Assembly (NCBI GenBank): GCA_029263395.1 | Contig: JAJCXO010000064.1 | Span: 1-43,148, forward strand | DNA: 43,148 nucleotides | Reading direction: 5' to 3' | Origin: Acidobacteriota bacterium | GTDB lineage: Bacteria; Acidobacteriota; Thermoanaerobaculia; Multivoradales; J023 | Part shown: piece by piece, positions 19,419-27,467 of the stretch | Layout: every line of letters starts with the position of its first letter | Numbering within the stretch: the first letter of the stretch is position 1 | Made by a program: the position numbers and the translations under genes | Notes under the pieces: model-generated | Told to the model about the DNA's origin: nothing | Databases searched by the model: none | The model's input: only the letters and a program-made list of their open reading frames with translations

Positions 19419-19694
19419 TCATCTCCTGTGGCGCTTGATAAAAGCTTTCAGATTGAGCAAGTGAGCGCCATTGATCATGTGGTAGTCCACATCGTCGGCA
19501 TCCACTTCGTCGTGTGACTCGAGTACCGCATGGCTCACCCCGGCGTCTACCAGGTTTTGTGCGGTCTCATAGAGTGGGTCATCTTCAGGCATCCTGTGCT
19601 GGGCGATGATGTCTTCGCCGACCTTGTAGAGGTGCCCGTCGTCTCCGGCGACGATGATACTCAGCTTGTTTCTCTTCTTACCTTTTTTGCTCAT
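19419..19694 (-). CDS. 91-residue small protein; candidate YcaO-TfuA substrate
   Basis: The first gene of a three-gene minus-strand unit with ycaO and tfuA, preceded by GGGGTCGAGG immediately before the ATG. The peptide is basic at both ends (MSKKGKKRNK; KAFIKRHRR) with an acidic centre. It has seven His (21, 33, 55, 61, 72, 78, 89), no Cys, four Ser and one Thr. Absence of Cys makes thiazole formation impossible and oxazole formation limited; backbone thioamidation needs no particular side chain. Gly-containing segments AGDDGH, DAGVSH and INGAH are possible modification sites, but this is inference. There is no clear leader cleavage site such as a double glycine. It could instead be a small accessory protein. 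I do not recognise a family. Confidence 0.7.
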   Translation of the reverse strand: MSKKGKKRNKLSIIVAGDDGHLYKVGEDIIAQHRMPEDDPLYETAQNLVDAGVSHAVLESHDEVDADDVDYHMINGAHLLNLKAFIKRHRR

Positions 19695-19741
19695 CCTCGA
19701 CCCCTATCCATTCAGATGGTGGTGATTGAAGTGGACTAAGT

Positions 19742-19775
19742 GACGGTACCCATTGGGTGCAGTGCCGTCGCTTTT
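19742..19775. promoter_or_regulatory. Hairpin in the 5' leader of the small-protein/ycaO/tfuA unit
   Basis: GACGG (19742-19746) pairs with CCGTC (19765-19769), enclosing a smaller palindrome ACCCATTGGGT (19748-19758). On the plus strand it is followed by GCTTTT, but no plus-strand gene ends here. On the minus strand it would lie within the untranslated leader about 50-75 nt before the small-protein start, so it may be a regulatory fold. Confidence 0.4.
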
Positions 19776-19799
19776 AATCCTATTATTACAATTCGCAAA

Positions 19800-19850
19800 T
19801 TTTTTCTATCTGGGATTATATATCACCAAAAAACTTACCAAGCTCCTCGC
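19800..19850 (-). promoter_or_regulatory. Candidate promoter for the small protein-ycaO-tfuA operon
   Basis: The gap 19695-19881 is strikingly AT-rich. On the minus strand a perfect TATAAT box lies at 19820-19815, with a poor -35 candidate (TTGGTA or CTTGGT) 15-16 bp upstream. It points toward the small protein and would give a leader of roughly 110 nt. The exact -10 match in a GC-rich genome is the main support. Confidence 0.45.
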
Positions 19851-19881
19851 TAGGAGTCAATGAAGTTCCTTGGTAGCTGTT

Positions 19882-22800
19882 TCAATCCATTGATTCGAGC
19901 AAGCTACGGGCGGCACGCTGGTCCGCGGTGTCGAAGCCTTCGGAAAACGAGGCATAAACCGGCTCTAGGACTTCCCGCGCCTGCTGTTGGTCGCCCTCGT
20001 GCAGGTAAAGCCGGGCGAGGCTGGTGGCGGCGCGTAGCTCGAGACCGCGCGATTGTTGCAGACGGGTAATCTTCAAGGCTGTCTTCAGAGTGGCCGCTGC
20101 AGCTTGGTTGTCGCCGGTGGTCAGCAGCAGCTCGCCTCGAAGTCGGCCGATCTCCGATTTCCAGTAGTGGCGACCGCCGGCCTCTCCAACCAGATGATCA
20201 GCCTGGTCGAGGGCGGCAGTGGCGGCCTCGAGATTGCCCAGCCGGAGGTAGGATTCGGCGAGCAGAAACAAGAAGTAAACCTCGCCGACGCTGGCGCCGG
20301 TGGCGCGGTAGGCCGCTAACCCGTGATGGATACGATCGATGTGTGTCGCGTCGCCACTAGCGGCTACCCGGGCCCAACCCAACAAGATGTTGGAGAAGGC
20401 GGTGTAATGGAAACCCTTGTCCTCCGACAGCGCCAGCAACTCGGCCGCCTGTTGTTCGACAGCCGCCCGGTCTCCCAGCAAGTTGGCGAGCCACACCGAC
20501 GAGCTCGAGGCATCAGCTTGGCTGAAGGCATGGCCAAGCTCCCGCGCTAGAGCGATTCCGTTGCGGCAGCGTTGCTGGGCTTGTTCCGGCTGGCCGACAT
20601 GCCATGCCACGACTCCAGAGATGGCGCCTGTGGTGACCACTACGTCCAGTCCAGCCTTGAAAGCCAGCGATCGGTCTCGCTCTTCGCTGTCAAAGCTCAA
20701 CCCGCGATCGAGCTGCTCGAGGGCGGCGGTCGGGTCACCCAGAAAAAACAGGGGCATCCCGACCGCGAGATGGGCCTCGATCTGGAAGGCCGATTCGGTC
20801 TGGGCTGCCGCCAGCCGCATCAGACGATGGCCGAGGTCGAGCGCTGGTTGCCAATCGGCGCTCATGGTGTGGAACGACCATAAACCACGCAGGACCCAGA
20901 AAATGTGTGGGGTGTCGCCAATCGTCTCGCACAATTGCTGTGCGCGGGCGTAGGCGCTTCTGACTTCTGGAGCGGTCCAGCCTTTGATGCTGGTGTAGGC
21001 GCCTGCGATGGTGTTTTGCAGGTCCAACTCGAGACGTGGATCGTGTCGCTCCTCCTCAGACAGCTCATCGTGCGCTTCCAAGCCGCGGCGTAAGTGGCCG
21101 ATTGCTTCTAGATTGGCCGAGCGCTCGATCGCCTGCTTACCGGCTGCCAGCCAGTAACCGATCGCCTGTTCGTAAAGCCCGGCAGCCGTGAAGTGGCGCG
21201 CCAGGACCTCGGGGCGTGTCTCGACGATTTGCGGGAAGCGCTCGAGCAGCTGCTCAGCGATGCGACGATGGAAGATCTGGCGGGTGCTTTTGAGCAGGGA
21301 GTTGTAGGCGACCTCTTGGATCAGTGCATGTTTGAATAGGTAGGTCGATTCTGGAGGCTCGCCGGTTTGCAAGATGAGCCCCGCATCGACCAGGCGTTCG
21401 AGGTCGGCGCGCAGGTGCTCTTCAGACAACTCGGTGACGCTGAGGATGGTCTCGAAGGTGAACTTGCGGCCCAGCACTGCGCCCAGCTGTGCAACTTGTT
21501 TTGTTGTCGCCAGGCGATCGAGGCGTGCGGTCAGCGAGTCCTGCAGCGTGGCTGGAATCGCTAGCGGTGGCAAGGGGCCGGTCAGTTCGTAGCGGCCCGC
21601 CAGCTCTCGAACCAAACCCGATTCCAGCACCATCTTGGTGAGCTCTTCGACAAAAAGTGGCACTCCGTCGGTGCGCTCGATCACTTCTCGCAGGACTTCG
21701 GGTGGCAGCTCACGGTTGTCCGTGACGTCACCGACCATGGCCTTGATCTGATCGTCGGTCAATCGCCGCAACTGGATGTGGGTAGCGCTCCACGGCGGAT
21801 CGAACGAGGGTCGGAAACTCAGCACGGTCAGAATGGGTGCGTCGAGTTGGCGGCGAATCAAAAGATCCAGGAATTCCTCAGTGGACGGATCTACCCAGTG
21901 CAGGTCTTCCACTACCAAAACCACGTGACTCGTTCTGGCCAGCTCGATCAATATGATCAACAGGGTGTCGAGTAGCTCTTTCTTTTGCTGGCGGGGCGAT
22001 GAGCTGGGTAGCGCGTACCGTTCGCCCAGGGATATTGCGAGCAGGCTGGCGAGTAGCGGCACCGCCTCGTCAGGGTCGACGGGAAAGCGGTCCAGGCCTT
22101 GTTCGAGTTTGGTGAGGCGTCGGTCGGCTGAATCGTTGGGGGAGAGTGAGAAAAGTGAGGTCAATGGACCGATCACAGGGTAGAAAGCGGTGTCTCGAAA
22201 ATAGGGTGAGGTTCGGCAAATCATGAACAATCCGCCCAGATCCGTCACCTGTTGCCGGAGCTCTTCGATCAGCCTCGATTTGCCGATACCCGCCTCTCCT
22301 GAGATCAACAAAACCTCCGACTGGCCGCGGGAGGACAACCGAACGGCGTCCCGCAACAGCTCCATCTCCGTGTGGCGGCCGACCAGCGCGTTCAACCCTG
22401 CGTTGGCAGTGACTTCAAAGCGGCTTTGGACGCCGCTTTCGGCCAGCGCCAGAAACACTTCGATCGGCCGATCAATACCCTTGAGGGTCTTGTGACCCAG
22501 CGAGCGACAAGTGAAGAAGCCACTCACCAGCCGATAGGTGTTGTGGCTCATCACGACCTGGTCTGGCCCGGCCAAGCCTTGCAAACGAGCGGCGATGTTG
22601 GGCGTCTGACCAAGAGCCAGGCGTTCTCGCTTCTTACCGGCGCCAACTTCGCCGGTAACCACCGGGCCGGTGTGAATCCCGATACGAACCGCCAGCCGCA
22701 ATCCTTTCTCACGCTCCAGGCGCTCGTTCAATGGGTGCATCGCAGCGAGTACACCGAGGCCGGCGTGAACCGCACGGCGTGCATCGTCTTCGTGTGCCAG

Positions 22801-23190
22801 CGGGTATCCGAAATAGACCAGCAGTCCGTCGCCCAAGTACTGCGCGACATGGCCAGCGAAGCGGGTGAGAACCTGGCTTGCCGCGCTTTGGTACTCCCGT
22901 GTCACGTCCCGCAGGTCCTCGGGATCGAGTTGGCCGGCAAGTTGAGTCGACTCCACCAGATCACAAAACATGACCGTCAGTTGCCGCCGCTCGGCTTCCT
23001 GCTCGACTCTGACGGGCTCCGGAGTCGGAGATGTGAGCTCGCTGAGTGCCTTACCGCACCCTCCACAGAATTTGAAGCCCTCCGGATTGTCGAAAGCGCA
23101 CGCTGGACATATTGTCGACAACGGCGAACCACACTGGCCGCAGAATCTGGACCCCACCGGATTGCTGAATTTACAGTGAACACATTGCAT
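19882..23190 (-). CDS. Adenylate/guanylate cyclase with zinc ribbon, AAA ATPase and TPR repeats
   Basis: A large cytoplasmic signalling protein of 1102 residues. The N-terminus is a double zinc ribbon (Cys pairs 3/6, 17/20, 28/31 and 42/45). A class III cyclase domain follows: metal-binding Asp in VMFCDLVES near residue 77, then YLGDGLLVYFGYP. A predicted AAA-type ATPase comes next (P-loop GEAGIGKSR near 301; Walker B VLVVEDLHWVD). The C-terminal half is helical TPR-like repeats. This architecture is common in Acidobacteriota, Actinobacteria and alpha-proteobacteria and is thought to make cyclic nucleotide in response to signals read by the TPR part. Start ATG at 23190; no strong ribosome binding site. 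No obvious functional link to the ycaO unit, which has its own promoter-like region. Confidence 0.92.
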   Translation of the reverse strand: MQCVHCKFSNPVGSRFCGQCGSPLSTICPACAFDNPEGFKFCGGCGKALSELTSPTPEPVRVEQEAERRQLTVMFCDLVESTQLAGQLDPEDLRDVTREYQSAASQVLTRFAGHVAQYLGDGLLVYFGYPLAHEDDARRAVHAGLGVLAAMHPLNERLEREKGLRLAVRIGIHTGPVVTGEVGAGKKRERLALGQTPNIAARLQGLAGPDQVVMSHNTYRLVSGFFTCRSLGHKTLKGIDRPIEVFLALAESGVQSRFEVTANAGLNALVGRHTEMELLRDAVRLSSRGQSEVLLISGEAGIGKSRLIEELRQQVTDLGGLFMICRTSPYFRDTAFYPVIGPLTSLFSLSPNDSADRRLTKLEQGLDRFPVDPDEAVPLLASLLAISLGERYALPSSSPRQQKKELLDTLLIILIELARTSHVVLVVEDLHWVDPSTEEFLDLLIRRQLDAPILTVLSFRPSFDPPWSATHIQLRRLTDDQIKAMVGDVTDNRELPPEVLREVIERTDGVPLFVEELTKMVLESGLVRELAGRYELTGPLPPLAIPATLQDSLTARLDRLATTKQVAQLGAVLGRKFTFETILSVTELSEEHLRADLERLVDAGLILQTGEPPESTYLFKHALIQEVAYNSLLKSTRQIFHRRIAEQLLERFPQIVETRPEVLARHFTAAGLYEQAIGYWLAAGKQAIERSANLEAIGHLRRGLEAHDELSEEERHDPRLELDLQNTIAGAYTSIKGWTAPEVRSAYARAQQLCETIGDTPHIFWVLRGLWSFHTMSADWQPALDLGHRLMRLAAAQTESAFQIEAHLAVGMPLFFLGDPTAALEQLDRGLSFDSEERDRSLAFKAGLDVVVTTGAISGVVAWHVGQPEQAQQRCRNGIALARELGHAFSQADASSSSVWLANLLGDRAAVEQQAAELLALSEDKGFHYTAFSNILLGWARVAASGDATHIDRIHHGLAAYRATGASVGEVYFLFLLAESYLRLGNLEAATAALDQADHLVGEAGGRHYWKSEIGRLRGELLLTTGDNQAAAATLKTALKITRLQQSRGLELRAATSLARLYLHEGDQQQAREVLEPVYASFSEGFDTADQRAARSLLESMD

Positions 23191-23227
23191 GGGCGCATAA
23201 TGGTAATGCAGCCTGTGACACGTAAAC

Positions 23228-23242
23228 CAAGTCGACGACTTG
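23228..23242. promoter_or_regulatory. 15-bp perfect palindrome in a divergent promoter region
   Basis: CAAGTCG-A-CGACTTG is a perfect 7-1-7 inverted repeat. It sits in the 141-bp space between the divergent cyclase gene and the exported-protein gene. It has the size and place of a dimeric-regulator operator, but no second copy was seen in the window. Confidence 0.4.
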
Positions 23243-23331
23243 TGTACCTCACCAGCACCAAGCCGGCTAAACTCAGAAGCACCTGTCGCCCGACTAGTGT
23301 CCGGAGATGAAACGCTCTGAGGAGGAATCCC

Positions 23332-24051
23332 ATGTACCGAGCCGCTCTTTTGCTCTCTTCGATCGTTTTTTTAGCCTCACCCTCCGGAGCCGAGCCGCCA
23401 TCGGCGGGACAGCTTCTGGACCGCTCGATCGCCTACCACGATCCCGACGGCCGCTTCCTGTCACAGGCTCACCGCCTTTCCTTTCTCGAGACTCGCCCTG
23501 ACGGATCGGATCGCCAGACGACGGCGATGATCGACGTCGCGGGCGGTCGCTTCGAGCTGGTTCGCCGCGACAAAGTCGAGGTCGCTGGCGTGATCAAGGA
23601 CGGTCAATGCACCATGACGCTGGATGGCCGCAGCAAGTTCAGCGAGGAAGAGCGCGAGACACACCGTCTCAGCTGCGAGCGACTCGAAATGATGCGCAAC
23701 TACTACACCTACCTCTGGGGTTTGCCGATGAAGCTGCGCGATCCGGGGACGTTGCTCGGCGAGGTCACCGAAACCACCTTCTCAGAGCGGGATGTTTATG
23801 GCTTGCGGGTCACCTATCAGGAAGGCGTGGGTGATGACACCTGGTACGCCTACTTTGATCGGGAGAGCTTCGCCCTGATTGGCTACCGGTTTTACCACGA
23901 CGAAACCAAAAACGACGGTGAAGTCATCCTGCTCGAAGGTGAGTTCGAAGCTGCTGGCATGCGCCTGCCGAAAAGTCGCGCCTGGTACACCCATCAAGAC
24001 GACCGTCACCTCGGGACTGATGTGTTGACCGCGTTAAAAGCGGTGGACTAG
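23332..24051 (+). CDS. Exported protein of unknown function (DUF6503-like)
   Basis: A 239-residue protein with a Sec-type signal peptide (MYRAALLLSSIVFLASPSGA, cut near residue 20), so it is exported. The mature part begins GQLLDRSIAYHDPDGRF and carries many beta-type segments. It resembles the DUF6503 group of small periplasmic beta-rich proteins; no enzymatic motif is visible. An excellent ribosome binding site, GAGGAGGAATCCC, precedes the ATG. The TAG stop (24049-24051) lies inside the left terminal repeat of a MITE-like element, so the natural C-terminus may have been altered by the insertion. Divergent from the cyclase gene. Confidence 0.8.
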   Translation: MYRAALLLSSIVFLASPSGAEPPSAGQLLDRSIAYHDPDGRFLSQAHRLSFLETRPDGSDRQTTAMIDVAGGRFELVRRDKVEVAGVIKDGQCTMTLDGRSKFSEEERETHRLSCERLEMMRNYYTYLWGLPMKLRDPGTLLGEVTETTFSERDVYGLRVTYQEGVGDDTWYAYFDRESFALIGYRFYHDETKNDGEVILLEGEFEAAGMRLPKSRAWYTHQDDRHLGTDVLTALKAVD

Positions 24052-24213
24052 TGCCCTGTTTGACTATTCCCTTCCGCTATTTTCGGTCTTTCTCGTGCCT
24101 GACGGCGTTACGCCTCCTCTAAAGAACCCCACTATTCCTGCGTCGGCAGGCCTTGTCAGCCGCAAGAAATCCTCGAGGATCTTCGGAAGGTTCTAATCAA
24201 CCAGGACACTAGT
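24047..24213. mobile_element. 167-bp MITE-like element with 30-bp terminal inverted repeats
   Basis: The arms 24047-24076 (begins ACTAGTGCCCTGTTTGAC) and 24184-24213 (reverse complement begins ACTAGTGTCCTGGTTGAT) agree at 24 of 30 positions. Both ends carry CTAG, which may be a 4-bp target duplication or part of the repeat. No reading frame of note lies inside. Size, ends and lack of coding capacity fit a non-autonomous transposable element. No transposase with these ends is in the window. The rest of 24052-24264 is otherwise empty. Confidence 0.75.
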
Positions 24214-24264
24214 GACTTCGGGAAGCGCGTGGCCGACTCGTGTCCAGCAAGGAGACCTCGCGTC

Positions 24265-25398
24265 TCAGGCCACTAATTCGAACGCCAGCTTTTTACGAGC
24301 GATCCCGTTGACTACCAGTTCAGCGTAATGGGTTCCGGGGTACAGCGTGCGCGTGGTGATCGGCTTGAACGGTTGGCGTTTTTCTATCTCGATCGTGTCA
24401 CCCTTGTTGAATTGACCGTCTTTCACCGCAAACACTTTCGTCGAATGAGTTCCGTTGGCCTTTAGGAAATGCAGACGTAAAGTGACTTTTAGTTTTTGCT
24501 TGCTGAGCGATATCAACGTGCAGGTCCATTGAAACGACTCGCCTACGTTGACGATGTCTGTTGCGGCCGTATTGGAAACGCGAAATTTTGGTTGGGTCGA
24601 ATACCCCAATAAGGTCAAGGCTGCGGGATGGTCCGCTTTCAGCAAAGTGCGCAATGCATGGCGCGTCATCCAAGCGAGCTCTGATGCGTCCTGTTGATCC
24701 GCACCTTGCCAGCGCCTCAGGGTGTCGATTACCGGTTCGGCGTCGAGTCTCGAAATGTCATTGAGGGTGTTGGCTACCGATCGTGTAACAAACCGCGTCG
24801 AGTCGCCATGCAGTCGGTCCAGTACCTCGACAATGGTATCGATAGGTAAGTTGGCACGCATCGCCCACGGCAGGAAAGGACGGATTCCCTCAGAAGCCAG
24901 GCGCCTGACATGGTAATTCGTGTCGGTTGCACAGTCGTGAACGAACGCCATGGTTTCGTCAGGGTAATGTTTGAGAAACGGTCGAATGGCACCTTCGGAT
25001 GTGAAGCGTTTGGTAGCCTCACGTAGAAAATCGAGCGCCTCTCCCAAGCTCTCGTCGGTACAGCCGTGTTTGGCAACATATTCGCCGGGTACAACCCAAA
25101 TGAATTCACCGAAGTCATCGTCGCTTCGGTTGGGGTCCAGGGGTTCCGGCAGCGCACTCGCCAGAATGTCTCTGGCGGCAGAAAACTCGGCTGGCAGATA
25201 GTCTTCGAGCGTCGTAACGATCCAGTGGATACGCTCCTTGAGCTCGAGCTCCGGGAATCGCGCTAGAACGTCCCGCTCGAAGGCCTTCTTTTTAAACGTA
25301 GGATCCGCAGCCGAGAGTCTCGTCGAGAGCTTGCCGACGGACGTTTGGTTGAACAGCTGGTCTTTGAGGGAGAAGGACGGTTTTGCTTTGATGCTCAT
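24265..25398 (-). CDS. alkC: AlkC-family DNA-3-methyladenine glycosylase
   Basis: AlkC removes N3-methyl purines and related alkyl lesions in base-excision repair. The 377-residue product has the opening KDQLFNQTSVGKLSTRLSAADPTF, the central DDFGEFIWVVPGEYVAKHG, and helical HEAT-like segments with AFVHDCATDTNYHVRRLASEGIRPFLPW. A beta-rich C-terminal part of about 110 residues follows (ESFQWTCTLIS, TRTLYPGTHYAELVVNG), which matches the immunoglobulin-like domain described for a subset of AlkC enzymes. ATG at 25398 (MSIKAKPSFSLKDQ) is chosen; the open frame continues 118 codons further upstream but that part has no protein-like character. It stands alone between a MITE and an insertion sequence. 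Confidence 0.85.
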   Translation of the reverse strand: MSIKAKPSFSLKDQLFNQTSVGKLSTRLSAADPTFKKKAFERDVLARFPELELKERIHWIVTTLEDYLPAEFSAARDILASALPEPLDPNRSDDDFGEFIWVVPGEYVAKHGCTDESLGEALDFLREATKRFTSEGAIRPFLKHYPDETMAFVHDCATDTNYHVRRLASEGIRPFLPWAMRANLPIDTIVEVLDRLHGDSTRFVTRSVANTLNDISRLDAEPVIDTLRRWQGADQQDASELAWMTRHALRTLLKADHPAALTLLGYSTQPKFRVSNTAATDIVNVGESFQWTCTLISLSKQKLKVTLRLHFLKANGTHSTKVFAVKDGQFNKGDTIEIEKRQPFKPITTRTLYPGTHYAELVVNGIARKKLAFELVA

Positions 25399-25418
25399 TC
25401 GTGGAAGGATCTCATATC

Positions 25419-25583
25419 TTGAGTTCGATTGAAGACAACCCAGTGCCATCCGTCGATCGGCCGCCAGAAGAGAACGAGCTTCGTCGTGATCTTCGAAAAG
25501 CCGAACGCCAGCTCGATGCTGGCATGGGCATTCCCCATGATGAAGCGATGGTACAGGTACTTCAGAGATCCCGGCGAATTTGA
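25419..25583 (+). CDS. Short ORF resembling an antitoxin C-terminal region
   Basis: A 54-residue frame from TTG 25419 (GAAGGA 10 nt upstream) ends with LRRDLRKAERQLDAGMGIPHDEAM. This layout (charged helix, then xAGxxIPHxEAM) is typical of small antitoxins of type II addiction modules. Its stop overlaps an ATG (TGATG, 25581-25585) in the manner of an antitoxin-toxin pair, but the insertion sequence begins at the very next base, so no toxin follows. It could be a chance ORF; weak start and short length keep confidence low. Confidence 0.35.
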   Translation: MSSIEDNPVPSVDRPPEENELRRDLRKAERQLDAGMGIPHDEAMVQVLQRSRRI

Positions 25584-25585
25584 TG

Positions 25586-27454
25586 CCTAGCCTGCTAGGC
25601 GCAAAACAAGCGCGTTTGGCCGGTCCTGAGACGACGACTACCGATTGAGAGCTGAGTTTTCGCGTTACCGCTTTGATACCGCCTGCTCCATGTGTCCAGC
25701 GCGGTTGAATGCGTTGCAGCAACACCAGAAACCGTCGAAACGAGTAGCTCAAGAGCCTCGATCGTGGCCTGTGGGCGCACCTCTGCCGTGAACGGCTTCC
25801 GAACAGGGCGGATCAAGCTTTGAGCTACACAACACATTGCTGTCGCAGGTACCTGGTCCCCTTGAGTAAGAGCAGTGACCAGCGATTGATCGCCAACAAT
25901 CGAAAGATCAGACGGCGACCACTGCACAGGATCTGTGTGGGCAGAAGGATCAACTCGTTGAGGAAACGCCGAAACTCCATTTTCAAGATGTCTCGAGCGC
26001 CCAGCGACTTCGGCAGCAATAGTCCCGCCCAGGCTTTGAGATTCCAAGCCAGGGCACCGATCACCAGATAGGCCCAATTGGCATCAAACTCTCGCACCGG
26101 CATCCGCATCGCCTGGACTCCATTCTTGAGCTGTTCGATCAAGTTCTCCTGATGGCAGCGAGCGTTGCTCTGGCGCACGATGGCAGCAGGGCTCAACTGC
26201 TGGGCTGGAATGTTGGTGACGTAAAAGAAGTACCGGATCTCATCCTCGAGTTGTAGTTGCCCTTGCTTCACATGAATCCGCTTGCGTAACACGATCAAAC
26301 GATAATCCTGCTGAGCCTTGGTAGGCCGATACTGCATCTCAGCGAGATGCTCTTCGACCAGGGCCAGATTCCGGAAGCCTCGTTGTTCAACAACCTCTTG
26401 CTTGACATTGCGTGGGCGCCGCCTTTTCGGTGAGCTCTTCGGGCGAACCAAAGGCTTCCAGGAATCCTCGGGAATTTGCTTGGCTCGGCCTACGAAGCTC
26501 GGGTTCGCATCAATGCCAAAGACAAACTCTACGCCAGCCTTATTCCAGCGATCGAAATTCCTGGTCAGCGAGAAATCTGTATCGCCCCGTAACCGGACCC
26601 GTTCGAAGCCCCCCTCTTCTTTGGCCCAATGAATGGCTTTATCCATCCAGACTGCCGCCCCGTCATGCGACGGGCGATTCGCCGGACGGTTCACCACCGA
26701 AAGAACTTCCTGTGTGTTGGCCAGGCTCACAACCAACGGACAGTAGCCCCATTGTCCGTCATAAGAGATATCGATCTTTTCTTTGCATCGGCCCGTCGTG
26801 TCGACCACCGTCCCATCGACATCGATGATCGCCAATTGACGTTCAGCCTTCGGCAGCTGGCGCCAAACATTACGCCGAGCCTGATCGATCGCTGCCATTA
26901 ACAGCGTCACGCTCTCAGCATCGAAACGGCGAAGGAAGTCGCCTGCGGTCGTCGGATCGGGGATTCGGCGAGCGCCCAGGGCGTTGAGAAACCCGCTGTC
27001 ATTTCTGCGCTGCTCAAGATCTTCCAGACACTGGCCACCGGTCAAAAGGTTGTAGATCAAAGCCAGCACATGATCGGACTCGTGGTAGGGCAGATGCCGC
27101 TTGAGCAACACGACATTCTCATCGATCGCCGCTTTTAAACCTGTGGCCTCGACGACCGCTTGAAGCATCCCCAGACCGCCACAATGGATGCCTTCCACTC
27201 GGCCAGAGATCTCGTAGTGGTAGTTGCCACCCTCGAGAACCGGCTCCTGTCGCATCGGCTGCCACCTGCGATCCAGTCGGGTCTCAATGGCACTTTGACG
27301 TCGCTGGAAATTCACTTTATTCTTGTTCACTTGAAACGCCTTTTTCTGGTTGGGTTCTGGTGTCTGTGGTGGATCCAGAATACCAATAGAATGAGGCGTT
27401 TCGCTTATATTCTTCCTCTTTGAGCCGATTCAACGTGCTGGTCTTGGGGCTAGG
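25586..27454 (-). mobile_element. IS1380-family insertion sequence (1869 bp)
   Basis: The element is defined by the transposase inside it and by ends beginning CCTAGCC: left end CCTAGCCTGCTAGG at 25586, right end read inward CCTAGCCCCAAGACC from 27454. Only the outer 7 bp are identical, and CCTAG ends are typical of the family. Length is normal for IS1380. I could not find a clean target-site duplication (flanks TGATG and TTGAA), so the exact ends, or a later rearrangement, remain open. The right end lies 13 bp past the stop of the MBL-fold gene. Confidence 0.7.
25825..27330 (-). CDS. IS1380-family transposase
   Basis: A 501-residue DDE transposase. The opening includes EISGRVEGIHCGGLGMLQ and the conserved NLLTGGQCLEDLEQRRND. 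Likely catalytic residues are Asp in AIIDVDGTVVDTTG near 166, Asp in RLRGDTDFSLTRNFDRW, and Glu in HQENLIEQLKNGVQAMRMP, the last followed by the family's NWAYLVIGALAWNLKAW. The frame is intact, so the element may be active. ATG at 27330. A 9-bp inverted repeat (GAAACGCCT / AGGCGTTTC) lies between the start and the right end of the element. Confidence 0.93.
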   Translation of the reverse strand: MNKNKVNFQRRQSAIETRLDRRWQPMRQEPVLEGGNYHYEISGRVEGIHCGGLGMLQAVVEATGLKAAIDENVVLLKRHLPYHESDHVLALIYNLLTGGQCLEDLEQRRNDSGFLNALGARRIPDPTTAGDFLRRFDAESVTLLMAAIDQARRNVWRQLPKAERQLAIIDVDGTVVDTTGRCKEKIDISYDGQWGYCPLVVSLANTQEVLSVVNRPANRPSHDGAAVWMDKAIHWAKEEGGFERVRLRGDTDFSLTRNFDRWNKAGVEFVFGIDANPSFVGRAKQIPEDSWKPLVRPKSSPKRRRPRNVKQEVVEQRGFRNLALVEEHLAEMQYRPTKAQQDYRLIVLRKRIHVKQGQLQLEDEIRYFFYVTNIPAQQLSPAAIVRQSNARCHQENLIEQLKNGVQAMRMPVREFDANWAYLVIGALAWNLKAWAGLLLPKSLGARDILKMEFRRFLNELILLPTQILCSGRRLIFRLLAINRWSLLLLKGTRYLRQQCVV

Positions 27455-27467
27455 TTGAATCGGTCGC

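Noticed and set aside
25399-25752. N-terminal extension of AlkC upstream of 25398
   Set aside because: The extra 118 codons are Arg/Ser/Val-rich without family resemblance, and the AlkC fold begins at MSIKAKPSF.
25580-27458. TTGA as a target duplication of the IS1380 element
   Set aside because: It would require the left end to start two bases before CCTAGCC, which breaks the match between the terminal repeats.
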